The position numbers and the translations under genes were made by a program. This document shows positions 52,930-62,137 of a stretch of DNA of 64,000 nucleotides, one piece after another (position 1 is the first letter of the stretch; every line of letters starts with the position of its first letter). A model generated the notes under the pieces. That model worked only from the letters and a program-made list of their open reading frames with translations, was not told the DNA's origin and did not search any database. Source of the stretch: Deinococcus yavapaiensis KR-236 (GTDB lineage Bacteria > Deinococcota > Deinococci > Deinococcales > Deinococcaceae). The stretch lies in the NCBI RefSeq assembly GCF_003217515.1, contig NZ_QJSX01000005.1:234108-298107 (forward strand). Reading direction: 5' to 3'.

Positions 52930-53491
52930 GAGGCTCCTCGGATGCGGTCGAAACGGCGGCGCCGACTCGAGCGGCTCGCTGCAAGATGACGTCCACGGTC
53001 TCGTCGGGCGTGAGGTTCGAGGTGTCGAGCCACATGCCGACGCGCGGCGTGCGGTGCAGGGACGCCACGAGCGCCTCGACCGTCCACCCGTCGCCGTACC
53101 CGATCTTGCCGCGCGCCGCTTCACGCCGCGCGACGACGTCCGGGGAAGGGTCGAGCACGACGACGGTGACGCGCAGGCCGTCCAGGAGCGACAGGACGAG
53201 CGGCAAGGCTTGCTCGAGGATGACGTCTTGGTAGACGACCGTGAAGTTCGCTTCGACGTAGGCGCGGGCGACGTTCGTGGCGAGGCGGTAGCGCAAGGCG
53301 AGTTGCTCTTCGGCTTCGCGTGAAACGTCGGGCGTGGGATCGGCGCGACCCCGGACGATCATGCGGCGGAAGACGTCGCCGCGCAGGTGAACGCTTCGTT
53401 CGAGGCGTTCGGCGAGACGCTGGGCGACCGTGCTTTTCCCGGCGGCCATCACGCCCGTCACGACGATCACGTGCGAAGCGACGAAGGACAT
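52922..53491 (-). CDS. P-loop small-molecule kinase (AAA/zeta/chloramphenicol-phosphotransferase-like)
   Basis: 189 residues. Walker A is VTGVMAAGKSTVAQRLAERL at the start, followed by HLRGDVFRRMIV and a lid region with RREAARGK; C-terminal WLDTSNLTPDETVDVIL. Adenylylsulfate-, gluconate- or antibiotic-kinase-like; target unknown. A TACGAT box (53503-53498) lies six bases before the ATG at 53491, suggesting a leaderless mRNA. An open frame from the broken histidine kinase reads through into this gene in the same frame, but only because of the upstream frameshift. Confidence 0.85.
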   Translation of the reverse strand: MSFVASHVIVVTGVMAAGKSTVAQRLAERLERSVHLRGDVFRRMIVRGRADPTPDVSREAEEQLALRYRLATNVARAYVEANFTVVYQDVILEQALPLVLSLLDGLRVTVVVLDPSPDVVARREAARGKIGYGDGWTVEALVASLHRTPRVGMWLDTSNLTPDETVDVILQRAARVGAAVSTASEEPLA

Positions 53492-53598
53492 GCGTGCATC
53501 GTACCGAAGTGAAGCGCGGTGTGGCGTTCGCCCTCTCGGCACGCCGTGGATCCCGCGACGCGGCGCTCGGCGGCCCGTCTTGAATGCCCGCACCGCCG

Positions 53599-54925
53599 TC
53601 ACTCCAGCAAGGTGGGCTGCTTGGGCCAGGCGACGAAGAAGGTGGCGCCCGCGCCCACTCGACCTTCGGCCCACGCGCCCGCCGAAACGCAAGCAGACGC
53701 GCCGCACGAGCGCCAAACCGATGCCGGTGCCTTGGCACGCGGACTCGGAGTGCAGGCGTTTGAAGACCTTGAAGAGCTTGTCCTTGTAGCGGTTGTTGAA
53801 GCCAGCGCCGTTGTCTTCGAAGCGCAAAATCACTTCCGACTCGGTCTCCATGGCGCTGACGTGAATTCGCGCGTCCTCGCGGGCGCTCGTGAACTTCAAG
53901 GCGTTTTCGAGCAGTTCGAAGAACACGAGTTGCATGGCGGCGCTGTCTCCTTGCACGTTCGGCAAGGCATCGTTCGTCAAGGACACCGAGCGATTCGCGA
54001 GGAGCGGCCTCAAGTCCTTGCGGACCTCGTCGAGCACGCGGTTGAGGTCGAGCGGAGCGATTCGGACGCGCATGAAGCTCACCAGGGTGTACTCGGCGAG
54101 CGCCCGCGCGAGTTCGTCCATGCGGGAAACGGAGCGGAAGACGTGGTTGAAGTGCGTCACTTGAGTGGAGTCGAGGCCGGGCGAGCCGCGTTGCAGCACC
54201 TCCAGGAACGCCGTGACGGGCCGCCAGAGTACCGTCATCAGGTCCTCGGCGACCGCGAGGACGACCGTTCGCAGTTCCTCGCTGAGCTCGCGGATCTTCA
54301 AGGCGCGTTCCTCGACGCGTCGCTCCAGCGTTTCGTTGAGGCGCAGCAACTTCTCTTGCGCGCCCTTCTCGACGCTGATGTCGCTCAAGGCGATCAGCAG
54401 CAGCCCGGACGCGTGCACTCGCCCTTCCAAGCGCACGGGGACGGTATGGCTGTCGTGGCGCTTCCGAGACTCGTTCGCCAGCAAGCGCGGCGGCAGCAGC
54501 GCGAAAGACGAGCGTGAGGACGTGGACGTGAACTCCAAGAAGCGCCGCCCGAGCAGCCGCCAGCGCTCCATGCCCATCAAGGCGCTGGCCTTGTGGTTCG
54601 CGTCGACGAGAACGCCACGCTTGTCGAGCGTGACGTACCCGATGGGCGCGAAGTCGAGCAACATAGCATACTGATCGCGCGACCTGAAGCCCCAGCACGG
54701 TCTCGCGCAGCTTTTCATTTTGCAGTTCCAAGGCACGGACAGTTCGTGCTTGAGAGCGTCGCTGGTTTCAGAGAGGGAAGCGGGCACCGTGACCGCGAGG
54801 CGCTCGGCTTCCTCACGCAGCTGTCGCCCGGCTTCGTCGTTACGAAAATCGCTCGTGGCTTCTTCGTTTCCTTCACCGCACCTTGGCAGAACCGGGAAGA
54901 TCGGCGCGAACAGCGTGAAGTCCAC
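53599..54925 (-). pseudogene. PAS sensor histidine kinase disrupted by frameshifts
   Basis: Recognisable parts in order: N-terminal REEAERLAVTVPASLSE linker, a PAS domain (DQYAMLLDFAPIGYVTLDKRG), dimerisation helix, and an ATPase domain with FELLENALKFTS, FEDNGAGFNN and GTGIGLALVRRV. Frame breaks: near 54732-54740 and again near 54673-54684, so that LELQNEKLRETVLGLQVAR is in another frame; and near 53671-53680, after which the natural ending (WAEGRVGAGATFFVAW, stop 53599) is out of frame. Without repair the frame continues into the kinase gene. Either a decaying gene or sequence errors. GTG start at 54925 uncertain. Confidence 0.72.
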
Positions 54926-55280
54926 GGACGTGGCGCGGGGGTACGCTTCTCACTTCTTTTGTGTCGAAGCCAGCACACGCATGAGAAGCACGAGGCGAAC
55001 AGTTTCGACGTGGACGAGGCACGGTTCGTGCTCTTCGTCGCTTGCTTTCTTCGAGCAGGCGCAAAATTCGTTTTTCTACTTCATGGCTTCAACGACCTTC
55101 CACCCTTCCATGAGGGGAGTTGTAACAATCCTTTATAAAAATTGAGTCTGAATCAATGTTAGATAAAAGGTTTCGTAAAGGAAGCGTCACTGTACGATTC
55201 GACACTCTCGTAGCATGCCCATGGAAAGCTTCGTCGCTCTCACGTCGGGCGGCGTCCTCTCTTCATTTCTTGGAGTCGTC
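54926..55280. other. Intergenic stretch, AT-richer than surroundings
   Basis: No gene supported. Around 55130-55190 the base composition turns AT-rich (CTTTATAAAAATTGAG, AGATAAAAGG), probably the divergent promoters of the sensor kinase and response regulator. An ATTGA/TCAAT inverted pair lies at 55141-55157. Confidence 0.5.
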
Positions 55281-55976
55281 ATGCCCAAATGCATTTTGAT
55301 CATCGAGGATGACCCGGACGTCCGTGACGTCCTGACGTTCACATTGCGCGAAGCAGGGTATGACGTGATCGGCGCTTCGACTGCCGAGGACGGCCTGACC
55401 TTCGCGCGCTCGCATCACGTCGACCTCGTGCTGCTCGACCTCGGCTTGCCCGACCGCAGTGGCGCGACCGTCGCGGACGCTCTGCATCAAGAGCAGGCGC
55501 ACATCAAGATCATCGTGCTGAGCGCGTACGACGACACCGATCATAAGGTGCACCTGCTTCGACTCGGCGCGCACGACTATATCACCAAGCCCGTCGAGAC
55601 GCGCGAGCTTCTCGCGCGCGTCCACGTTCAACTTCGGCGCAAAGGCGCGATCACCGTGCGCGCCGGACCGCTCGTCTTGAACGTGGACGCGCGCGAAGCG
55701 CGGTGGGACGCGGAGATGCTGACGCTCAACAACAAGGAGTTCGACTTGTTGGCGTTGCTGGCCGCCGCGCCCGGACGAGTGTTTCGCCTCGACGAGTTGA
55801 TGCAGGCCCTGTGGCCGTTCGAAGAGGTGCATCCGAATCTCGTGAGCGTGCACGTGCTGCACTTGAGACGCAAACTCGAGGCGGTCGGGGCGAGCGGCGT
55901 GATTCGCACGGTGCGTGGCCTCGGCTACGGCCTCGATCCGCGATCGTCCGACTCGACGTCGAGCTTTCAGGCGTGA
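55281..55976 (+). CDS. OmpR/PhoB-type response regulator
   Basis: 231 residues. Receiver domain at 1-120 with acidic pocket IIEDDPD, phospho-acceptor in LVLLDLGLPDRSG, and Lys in YITKPVE; winged-helix DNA-binding domain at 130-225 (LNNKEFDLLALLAAAPGRVFRLDELMQALWP, HVLHLRRKLEAVG, IRTVRGLGYGL). The ATG at 55281 has GGAG six bases upstream. It diverges from the broken histidine kinase; whether that kinase was its partner is not known. Confidence 0.93.
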   Translation: MPKCILIIEDDPDVRDVLTFTLREAGYDVIGASTAEDGLTFARSHHVDLVLLDLGLPDRSGATVADALHQEQAHIKIIVLSAYDDTDHKVHLLRLGAHDYITKPVETRELLARVHVQLRRKGAITVRAGPLVLNVDAREARWDAEMLTLNNKEFDLLALLAAAPGRVFRLDELMQALWPFEEVHPNLVSVHVLHLRRKLEAVGASGVIRTVRGLGYGLDPRSSDSTSSFQA

Positions 55977-55977
55977 C

Positions 55978-56003
55978 GACGCGGTGAGGCCCCTCACCGC
56001 GTC
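55978..56003 (+). terminator. Hairpin after the response regulator gene
   Basis: GACGCGGTGAGG and CCTCACCGCGTC, 12 complementary bases with a minimal loop, two bases after the stop. No T-run follows, so termination is likely but not certain. Confidence 0.6.
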
Positions 56004-56270
56004 GCTTCACCGCTCCCTCCCCTGCTCCGCGCGTCTTACGTGGCTTTTCCTCGCGGAACTTTCCCAGCTCGACTTCGGTCGAGCGCGTGATGACGTTGGT
56101 GTGCGGAGGCGAGCGTTTCCGTTTCCGGCGCGTCCTCATCGCCCCCACGCCGATATGTAAACGGCCTCCCATTCGCGCCTTCGGCGCGGAGGCAATTCGA
56201 CGCCGAGTCGTGCGTCGAGCGAGACGTTGGCGGCCTTCACAGTTCAACTCTACAAATCCGACTGGAATGG

Positions 56271-56299
56271 TTGACATTCAAAGAGTAACTTCATAGACT
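56271..56299 (+). promoter_or_regulatory. Leaderless-type promoter of the iron-transport operon
   Basis: TTGACA (56271-56276), 17-base spacer, TAGACT (56294-56299), then six bases to the GTG start at 56306. The mRNA should begin at the start codon. Confidence 0.75.
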
Positions 56300-56305
56300 T
56301 TTCGG

Positions 56306-57298
56306 GTGTTTACCCGTCCTGCCCTCATCCTCCTGAGCGCCGCCCTCGCCGGGACCGCGCTCGCCGCTCCCCAACAGCCCGTCAAGTTCGCCGTCACCCT
56401 CGAGCAAATGCGCGGCCACTACGACGCCAGCCTGCTCGGTTACAAGAACGGCGACCTCGCCACGGCCGCCAAGCACGCCAAGCATCCGGCCAACGAACTT
56501 TACGCGGCCATCAAGGCGGACCTCACGCCCGCGCTGCAAAAGAAGTTCGTCGCCGACTACGACCTCATCAACAAGACCTTGGCGGCCAAAAAGCCCTACG
56601 CGGACTTCCAGCGCGCCGTGAACGCGTTTTACGCCGACGTCGATGCCGCCCTCGTCACACTCGGCGCGACGCGCAGCGACCCCAAATTCACCGCCCAAGT
56701 CATCGCGCAGATCCTCGAGAACGCCGAGCATGAGTACGAGGAAGGCGTCGCGAGCGGCAAAATCGTCAACCTCGCCGAGTACCAAGACGCCCAGACGTAC
56801 GTCGCCCGCGCCAAGAAGTGGTTCGACGCGAACGCGAAGTCGTACCCCGAGCATCAGCGCGAGGAAACCGCCGAGGCCATCGCCACCGCCACGAGCGTCA
56901 TCGCCCGCAAAGGCGCGCTCGCCGATCTCGAGAAGGCCGTCGATCAAGCCAAAGAGGAACTCGCCGAAATCAGCGGGACCCAAACGGCCGCCAAGGGAAG
57001 CAACGCCTCGTACCTCGCGACCATCGAGAAGCTTCTCGGCGAAGCCAAGGGCCACTACGCGGGCGGCATGGCCGACGCCGCCGAGGAAGCCATCATCGAC
57101 GCGTACCTGGAAAACTACGAGTACCTCGAAAGCCCTCTGGCGAAGAAAGACAAGACCCTCGAGCTGAAGCTGGAGAAGACTTTGCGCGAGAATCTGCGCG
57201 CCCTGCTGAAGACCAAGCCGACGGCCGCGAAGTTTAACGGAGCCGTCGACGCCGCCCTCGCGGACCTCAAGAAGGCCCGCGCGCTGCTCGGAGAATAA
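56306..57298 (+). CDS. Exported partner of the FTR1 iron permease
   Basis: 330 residues with a signal peptide (ALILLSAALAGTALAA). Rich in Ala, Lys and Glu, almost all helical. Its C-terminal part (EEAIIDAYLENYEYLESPLAKKDKTLELKLE) matches the N-terminal exported part of the FTR1 protein next door (FRTARSAYLDHFEYAEPPL), and the middle may hold another diverged copy of this unit. It is likely an EfeO/FTR1-associated periplasmic protein that delivers iron; I do not recognise the exact family. The GTG start is supported by the promoter at 56271. Confidence 0.82.
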   Translation: MFTRPALILLSAALAGTALAAPQQPVKFAVTLEQMRGHYDASLLGYKNGDLATAAKHAKHPANELYAAIKADLTPALQKKFVADYDLINKTLAAKKPYADFQRAVNAFYADVDAALVTLGATRSDPKFTAQVIAQILENAEHEYEEGVASGKIVNLAEYQDAQTYVARAKKWFDANAKSYPEHQREETAEAIATATSVIARKGALADLEKAVDQAKEELAEISGTQTAAKGSNASYLATIEKLLGEAKGHYAGGMADAAEEAIIDAYLENYEYLESPLAKKDKTLELKLEKTLRENLRALLKTKPTAAKFNGAVDAALADLKKARALLGE

Positions 57299-57299
57299 G

Positions 57300-58499
57300 A
57301 TGCGCCGCCTTCTCGCCTTGCTCTTGACGCTCCTCGGAGTCGCGCTCGCCGCTCCCGGCGACGTCGACGTCAGCGCCGAACTTCGCACCGCCCACGACCT
57401 CGTCGCCCAGAGCTTGCGCGAGTACGAGGCCGGCAAGACCGACGAGGCCTTCCGCACGGCGCGTTCCGCGTACCTCGATCACTTCGAGTACGCCGAGCCC
57501 CCCCTGCGCGTCCTCAACCCCGACTTGATCTTGGAGATGGAGTACCGCTTCGCAGACCTGCGCAACGGCATGAAGAGCGGGGCTCGCATCGGCGAACTTC
57601 AAAAGATCGCCGGGGACATCAACGAAAGCTTGCGCAAAGCGCAAAGCATCGTCAGCGGCACCGGGATTCTCGCGCCCACCTTGGCCGCCACCGGCGGCTT
57701 CACGATCCTCTTTCGCGAAGGGCTCGAGGCGGCGTTGTTGATGGCCGCGATTCTCGCGTACCTCGCGAGCACCCGCAACGACCGCTTGCGCGGCGGCGTG
57801 TGGTACGGCGCGCTCGCCGCGCTCGTCGCCACGGCCGTCACGTGGTACGCCGCCACGTACCTGCTGTCCATCGCGCCCGTGTCGCGCGAACTCATCAGCG
57901 CCATCACCAGCGCCATCGCCGTCGTAATTCTCTTCTACCTGTCCTTCTGGATGCTGCAACAAGGCGACCGCAAGCGCAGCGCGGAATTCATGCGCGCCCG
58001 CGTCTCGCAAGCCGTGCAAAGCGGCAGCCTCGGCGCGGTGGCCCTCGTGACCTTCACGACCATCTACCGCGAAGGCTTCGAGACGGTGCTGTTCTACCAA
58101 GCGCTCGCCGTCGCCAGCGGCCCCGTCATGGGATACATGTACCTCGGCGTCGCCCTCGCCGTGCTCGCGCTCGCCGTGGTGTTCGCCGTGATCTTCCGCT
58201 TGGGACGTCGCGTTCCGACCCAACGTCTCTTCCCGATCTTGGTGGCGGTCACGGCCCTCTTCGCGGTCGCCTTCGTCGGCAACGGCGTGCGCGCCTTTCA
58301 AGAAGCCGGATGGCTGCCCGTCACGAACCTCTACGGCAAAGTCCCGACCCTCGATCCGAACGTCGCCGCCCTCACCGGTCTGCACCCGACCGTCGAAACG
58401 CTCGCCGCGCAGGTACTGATGATCCTGGTGTACGTCGTCGGATACGCGGTCTTGCGGCTGCGCGAGGGTGAGCGCTTCAAGCGCAAAGCGCACTCATGA
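57300..58499 (+). CDS. FTR1-family high-affinity iron permease with exported N-terminal domain
   Basis: 399 residues: signal peptide (LLALLLTLLGVALAAPG), an exported helical domain (20-125), then seven membrane helices. The two iron-binding motifs of FTR1/EfeU are intact: FREGLEA (139-143) and YREGFET (257-261). It imports ferric iron after ferroxidation. Starts one base after the upstream stop. No EfeB-type peroxidase is nearby. Confidence 0.93.
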   Translation: MRRLLALLLTLLGVALAAPGDVDVSAELRTAHDLVAQSLREYEAGKTDEAFRTARSAYLDHFEYAEPPLRVLNPDLILEMEYRFADLRNGMKSGARIGELQKIAGDINESLRKAQSIVSGTGILAPTLAATGGFTILFREGLEAALLMAAILAYLASTRNDRLRGGVWYGALAALVATAVTWYAATYLLSIAPVSRELISAITSAIAVVILFYLSFWMLQQGDRKRSAEFMRARVSQAVQSGSLGAVALVTFTTIYREGFETVLFYQALAVASGPVMGYMYLGVALAVLALAVVFAVIFRLGRRVPTQRLFPILVAVTALFAVAFVGNGVRAFQEAGWLPVTNLYGKVPTLDPNVAALTGLHPTVETLAAQVLMILVYVVGYAVLRLREGERFKRKAHS

Positions 58500-58511
58500 C
58501 CTGGAGGCGCC

Positions 58512-60584
58512 TTGACCGCTGAAGTCACCCTTCCCGTGCGCATCGGGATCGACGTGGGCGGCACCTTCACCAAAGGTGTCGCCCTCGATCCTGCCGGACA
58601 GATCCTCGCGGTGTCGCACGTTCCCACCACGCACCGCCACGACCTCGGCGTGGCCGCCGGTGTCCTCGAAGCGCTGCGCGCCCTTCTGCGTCAATTGCCG
58701 CCACACGCGCGGCCGATGCTCGTCGCGCACTCCACCACGCAGGCCACCAACGCCTTGCTGGAAAGAGACACCGCCCTCGTCGGCATCCTCGCCTTGGGCG
58801 ACGCGCGTGACGAGCGGCGCGTCAACAACGTCACCCGCCCACCGGCGGGCCTCCACGCTCGGCACGCCTTCGTCGCCACGAACGCTCCCGACTTCGACCT
58901 TCGCGTCCAAGCGGTCTTGGACGCCTGGCGCGGGCAAGGCGTCGGGGTCGTCGCCGTCTCCCAAGCGTTCGGAGTGGACGACGCGAGCTTCGAGCAGCGG
59001 GCGCGCGATCTCGCCCGCTCGGCCGACTACCCCGTGACGCTGGGCAGCGACTTGTCGGGCGCGTACGGCCTCGAGATGCGCACCCTTTCCGCGACCGTCA
59101 ACGCCAGCATCCTGCCCACCATGATTCGAACCGCGCGTCACGTACGCAACGCCGTGCACGAACTGCTGCCGAACGTTCCGCTGCTGATCGTGCGCGGCGA
59201 CGGTGGAGCCGCCGACCTCCGGGCGTTCGAGGAGACGCCCCTCAACACCGTCGTGAGCGGCCCCGCCGCCAGCCTCGGCGGCGCGATCCTCTCGCACGGC
59301 GTGATGGACGGCGTGTTCTTCGAAGTCGGCGGAACGAGCACCAACATCGGCGTCATCAAGGACGGCCAGCCCGCCTTGAAGTACATGACGGTCATGGACG
59401 TTCCCACGGGTCTGCGCGCCGCCGACATCCGCATCGCGGGCGTCGCGGGCGGCAGCCTCGTGCGCCTCAAGGGTCGGCGCATCGAGGACGTCGGGCCGCG
59501 CAGCGCGCACATCGCGGGGCTCGCCTACGCGAGCTTCACCCCGCCCGAACTCCTCGTCGGCGCTTCCTTGGAACTCATCGCCCCCGCGCCGGGCGACCCC
59601 GCCGATTACGCGGTGCTGCGCACGTCGAACGGGGCGCGCTACGCCATCACGCCGACGTGCGCCGCCAACGCCCTCGGCGCGATTCCCGAAGGCGGCTACG
59701 CGCACGCGCAGCGGGAAAGCGCGCGAATCGCGCTCGCCCTGCTCGGAAAGCACCTCGGCGCGAGCATGGAGGCCGCCGCGCAAGCGGTTTTGGAAGCCAG
59801 CGCCGAGAAGCTGACGCAGACGGTGCACAGCCTCACTCGCGAGTACGGCCTTCGAGGCGCGCCGATCTACGGGGGTGGCGGCGCGGCGAGCGTCCTCGGC
59901 CCGGTCGTCGCTCGGCGTCTCGGCGCGTCCTTCTTGCCGATTCCGCACAGCGACGTCATTTCCAGCATCGGCGCGGCGCTCGCGGTCATTCGCGTGGAGC
60001 GCGAACGCAGCGTCACCCGCCAAGACCCCACGGTGGCCGACCTCTTGGAACGCGAAGTCGGAGACGAAGCCGTGCGGCTCGGCGCGGACCCGGCGTCGCT
60101 TCGCGTCGAGACGGAGTACAGCGCCCGCGAAAGCCGCCTGCGCGCCGTCGCCACGGGCGCGCACCCCCTCAGCGCGCGCACCCGGGCGCTCGACGCGGAC
60201 GAGTTGCAGCAGCAAGCTCGGCAAGTGCTGGGCGACCAAACGCGCCTCGTGTTCAGCGGCGCCCACCACAGCCTGTTCGTCGCGACCCGCGCGCGACGCG
60301 TGCTTCTACGGCGCGTCGAACAGCACGCCGCGCTCGTCCTCGACAACCGAGGCGTGCGCTTGCTGCGCTTCGAGGACGCTCTCGTCCTGAACGGCACGCC
60401 GCACGACGCGATTCGGCAACTCACCGTCCTGCTCGCCGGGCGTGCCGTCGCGCCTCACGTCGCCGCCCTCACCGCTTCGCGCCTGCGTGACTACGCCCAC
60501 CTGCACGAACCGGCCGCGCTTCTGCGGCAAATGACCGACAATCTTCGCCTCGAAGGCCAAGTGGCCCTCATCGTCGAGCAGTGA
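58512..60584 (+). CDS. Hydantoinase/oxoprolinase HyuA-like protein
   Basis: 690 residues starting at TTG 58512 with GGAGGCGCC upstream. The N-terminal RIGIDVGGTFTKGVALD phosphate motif, AHSTTQATNALLER, EVGGTSTNIGVIKDG and GPAASLGGAILSHG are family hallmarks of the ATP-binding HyuA/acetone-carboxylase subunit. The C-terminal 170 residues diverge. The usual HyuB partner is missing here, so its reaction is open. Starts 12 bases after the FTR1 stop, probably transcribed with it. Confidence 0.88.
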   Translation: MTAEVTLPVRIGIDVGGTFTKGVALDPAGQILAVSHVPTTHRHDLGVAAGVLEALRALLRQLPPHARPMLVAHSTTQATNALLERDTALVGILALGDARDERRVNNVTRPPAGLHARHAFVATNAPDFDLRVQAVLDAWRGQGVGVVAVSQAFGVDDASFEQRARDLARSADYPVTLGSDLSGAYGLEMRTLSATVNASILPTMIRTARHVRNAVHELLPNVPLLIVRGDGGAADLRAFEETPLNTVVSGPAASLGGAILSHGVMDGVFFEVGGTSTNIGVIKDGQPALKYMTVMDVPTGLRAADIRIAGVAGGSLVRLKGRRIEDVGPRSAHIAGLAYASFTPPELLVGASLELIAPAPGDPADYAVLRTSNGARYAITPTCAANALGAIPEGGYAHAQRESARIALALLGKHLGASMEAAAQAVLEASAEKLTQTVHSLTREYGLRGAPIYGGGGAASVLGPVVARRLGASFLPIPHSDVISSIGAALAVIRVERERSVTRQDPTVADLLEREVGDEAVRLGADPASLRVETEYSARESRLRAVATGAHPLSARTRALDADELQQQARQVLGDQTRLVFSGAHHSLFVATRARRVLLRRVEQHAALVLDNRGVRLLRFEDALVLNGTPHDAIRQLTVLLAGRAVAPHVAALTASRLRDYAHLHEPAALLRQMTDNLRLEGQVALIVEQ

Positions 60585-60644
60585 CGTCACGGGCGAGGCG
60601 AGCGCCCTTGGCGTTGCGCGTCGTGACACGGGAGAATGACCGCC

Positions 60645-61082
60645 ATGCTTTATCGCCGTCAACGCAACCTCAGCCCGCTCCTCGTCGCCTTGGCCCTGCT
60701 CGTGGGACTCGCGCTCGGCTTCCTCACGGGGCGCGTCACCGCTCCCGACCCGACCTTGGCGACCATCGTGGCTCCAGCAGTCCAGCACGCCCGCAAAGCG
60801 TCCGGCGCGTTGGAAATCGTGGACCTCGAGTACGAGCGCGCCAAGCAAGGCAACGCCACCAGCCACGCCGCCGCCGTCAGCGCCGCACGGCAAGCCCAAG
60901 CGGAACTCGGGGCGGCATCACTGTTGCGTCAACTCGACCCTGGCGGCTTTCGTGAAGCGCAAGCCGCCTTGGCGGACTTGCTGAGCGCCGTCAACGTGAA
61001 CCGCGACGTGAACGTCGTGCGGACGGGCATCACCCGCGCGCAAAGCGCGTTGCGCGAACTTCAAGCCATCGGCACCCCCTGA
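60645..61082 (+). CDS. Membrane-anchored helical protein of unknown function
   Basis: 145 residues: basic start (MLYRRQRNL), one membrane helix (LLVALALLVGLALGFLTG), then an Ala- and Gln-rich helical extracytoplasmic region. I prefer the ATG at 60645 because GGGAG lies 10 bases upstream; an ATG at 60636 is too close to that site. Not recognised. Follows the HyuA-like gene after 60 bases. Confidence 0.75.
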   Translation: MLYRRQRNLSPLLVALALLVGLALGFLTGRVTAPDPTLATIVAPAVQHARKASGALEIVDLEYERAKQGNATSHAAAVSAARQAQAELGAASLLRQLDPGGFREAQAALADLLSAVNVNRDVNVVRTGITRAQSALRELQAIGTP

Positions 61083-61195
61083 CGCTTCCAGACTCGCGCA
61101 TCGCCGCCTGGGCCGCGAAGAAACAATGCGACCTTCATGCCTCGCGCAGCACGTCTCGGCGGCGCGAGCGTACCCTGTGCCCTCAGGAGGACGAC

Positions 61196-62137
61196 ATGCA
61201 CTATCGAACCTTGGGCAAGACGGGCATCGAGATCTCGGAGATCGGGTTCGGCGCCTGGGCCATCGGCGGGGACGCTTGGGGGCCGGTCGAGGACACGTCC
61301 TCCATCCGAGCCATGGAACGCGCCTTGGAGCTCGGCGTGAACTTCATCGACACGGCCGACGTCTACGGCGACGGCCACAGCGAGACACTCGTCGCTCGGG
61401 TCTTGCGAGGCAGGCGCGACCGCGTCGTGGTGGCCACGAAGGGCGGCTTGATGGGCCATCACCGCGACCCGCGACGCGAACCCGTCTACGACCGACCGGA
61501 GAAGGTCGTCCATGCCTTCGAGGAGAGCTTGCGGCGCCTGGAGACGGACTACATCGACGTGTACTTCGATCACATCTGGTGGAACGATCAGCGCGAGACG
61601 GACGCCTTCCTGACGGCCTTCGCGCGGCTCAAGCAGGAAGGACGGGTGCGCGCGGTCGGCGTGTCCACCGACGACCCCGCGTACGTCGAGGCCTTCGATC
61701 GTGACGGCACCCTCGACGTGGTGCAACTCGATTACAGCCTGCTCAACCGCCGAGCCGAGGACCGGGTCTTGCCGTACTGTCAGGAGCGAGGAATCGGCGT
61801 GGTGGTCCGCGGACCGCTGAGGATGGGTCTGCTCACCGGAAAGTTCACGTCCGATTCGACGTTTCCCGAAGGCGACGTTCGTCACGGCTGGCCGCGCGAA
61901 GCGTGGTACCGCGAGCAGTTGGAGAAGACCGAGCGACTGCGCCCGCTGACGTCCGCCGAGCGCAGCATGGGTCAACTCGCGCTGCGGTTCGTGCTGAACC
62001 ACCCGGCGGTGTCGGCGGCGATTCCGGGCGGCAAGACGGCAGAGCAGGTAGAGCAGAACGTCGCGGCGTCCGCGCGGCCCCTGGTGACCGACGAGGACCT
62101 CGCACTGATCGAGCACGTGACCGGCGAGGCGACGTGA
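61196..62137 (+). CDS. Aldo/keto reductase
   Basis: 313 residues. The catalytic Asp52, Tyr57 and Lys82 are seen in FIDTADVYGDG and VVVATKGG; the His position is in VYFDHIWW. NADPH-site motifs GVSTDDP and AAIPGGKTAEQVEQN are present. It reduces aldehydes or ketoses; specificity unknown. The ATG has a perfect CAGGAGGACGAC site. Single gene. Confidence 0.94.
   Translation: MHYRTLGKTGIEISEIGFGAWAIGGDAWGPVEDTSSIRAMERALELGVNFIDTADVYGDGHSETLVARVLRGRRDRVVVATKGGLMGHHRDPRREPVYDRPEKVVHAFEESLRRLETDYIDVYFDHIWWNDQRETDAFLTAFARLKQEGRVRAVGVSTDDPAYVEAFDRDGTLDVVQLDYSLLNRRAEDRVLPYCQERGIGVVVRGPLRMGLLTGKFTSDSTFPEGDVRHGWPREAWYREQLEKTERLRPLTSAERSMGQLALRFVLNHPAVSAAIPGGKTAEQVEQNVAASARPLVTDEDLALIEHVTGEAT

Larger units (their letters stand above)
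55977..56305. other. Intergenic stretch with two hairpins and the iron-locus promoter
   Basis: No gene supported. Contains a hairpin directly after the response regulator (55978-56003), a second nested hairpin (56163-56192, CGCGCC/GGCGCG core inside GCCTC/GAGGC) and the promoter at 56271-56299. Confidence 0.55.

Noticed and set aside
52922..54925. A single fused sensor-kinase/P-loop-kinase protein
   Set aside because: The fusion exists only because of a frame loss near 53671-53680; the natural kinase ending and stop are visible in the neighbouring frame.
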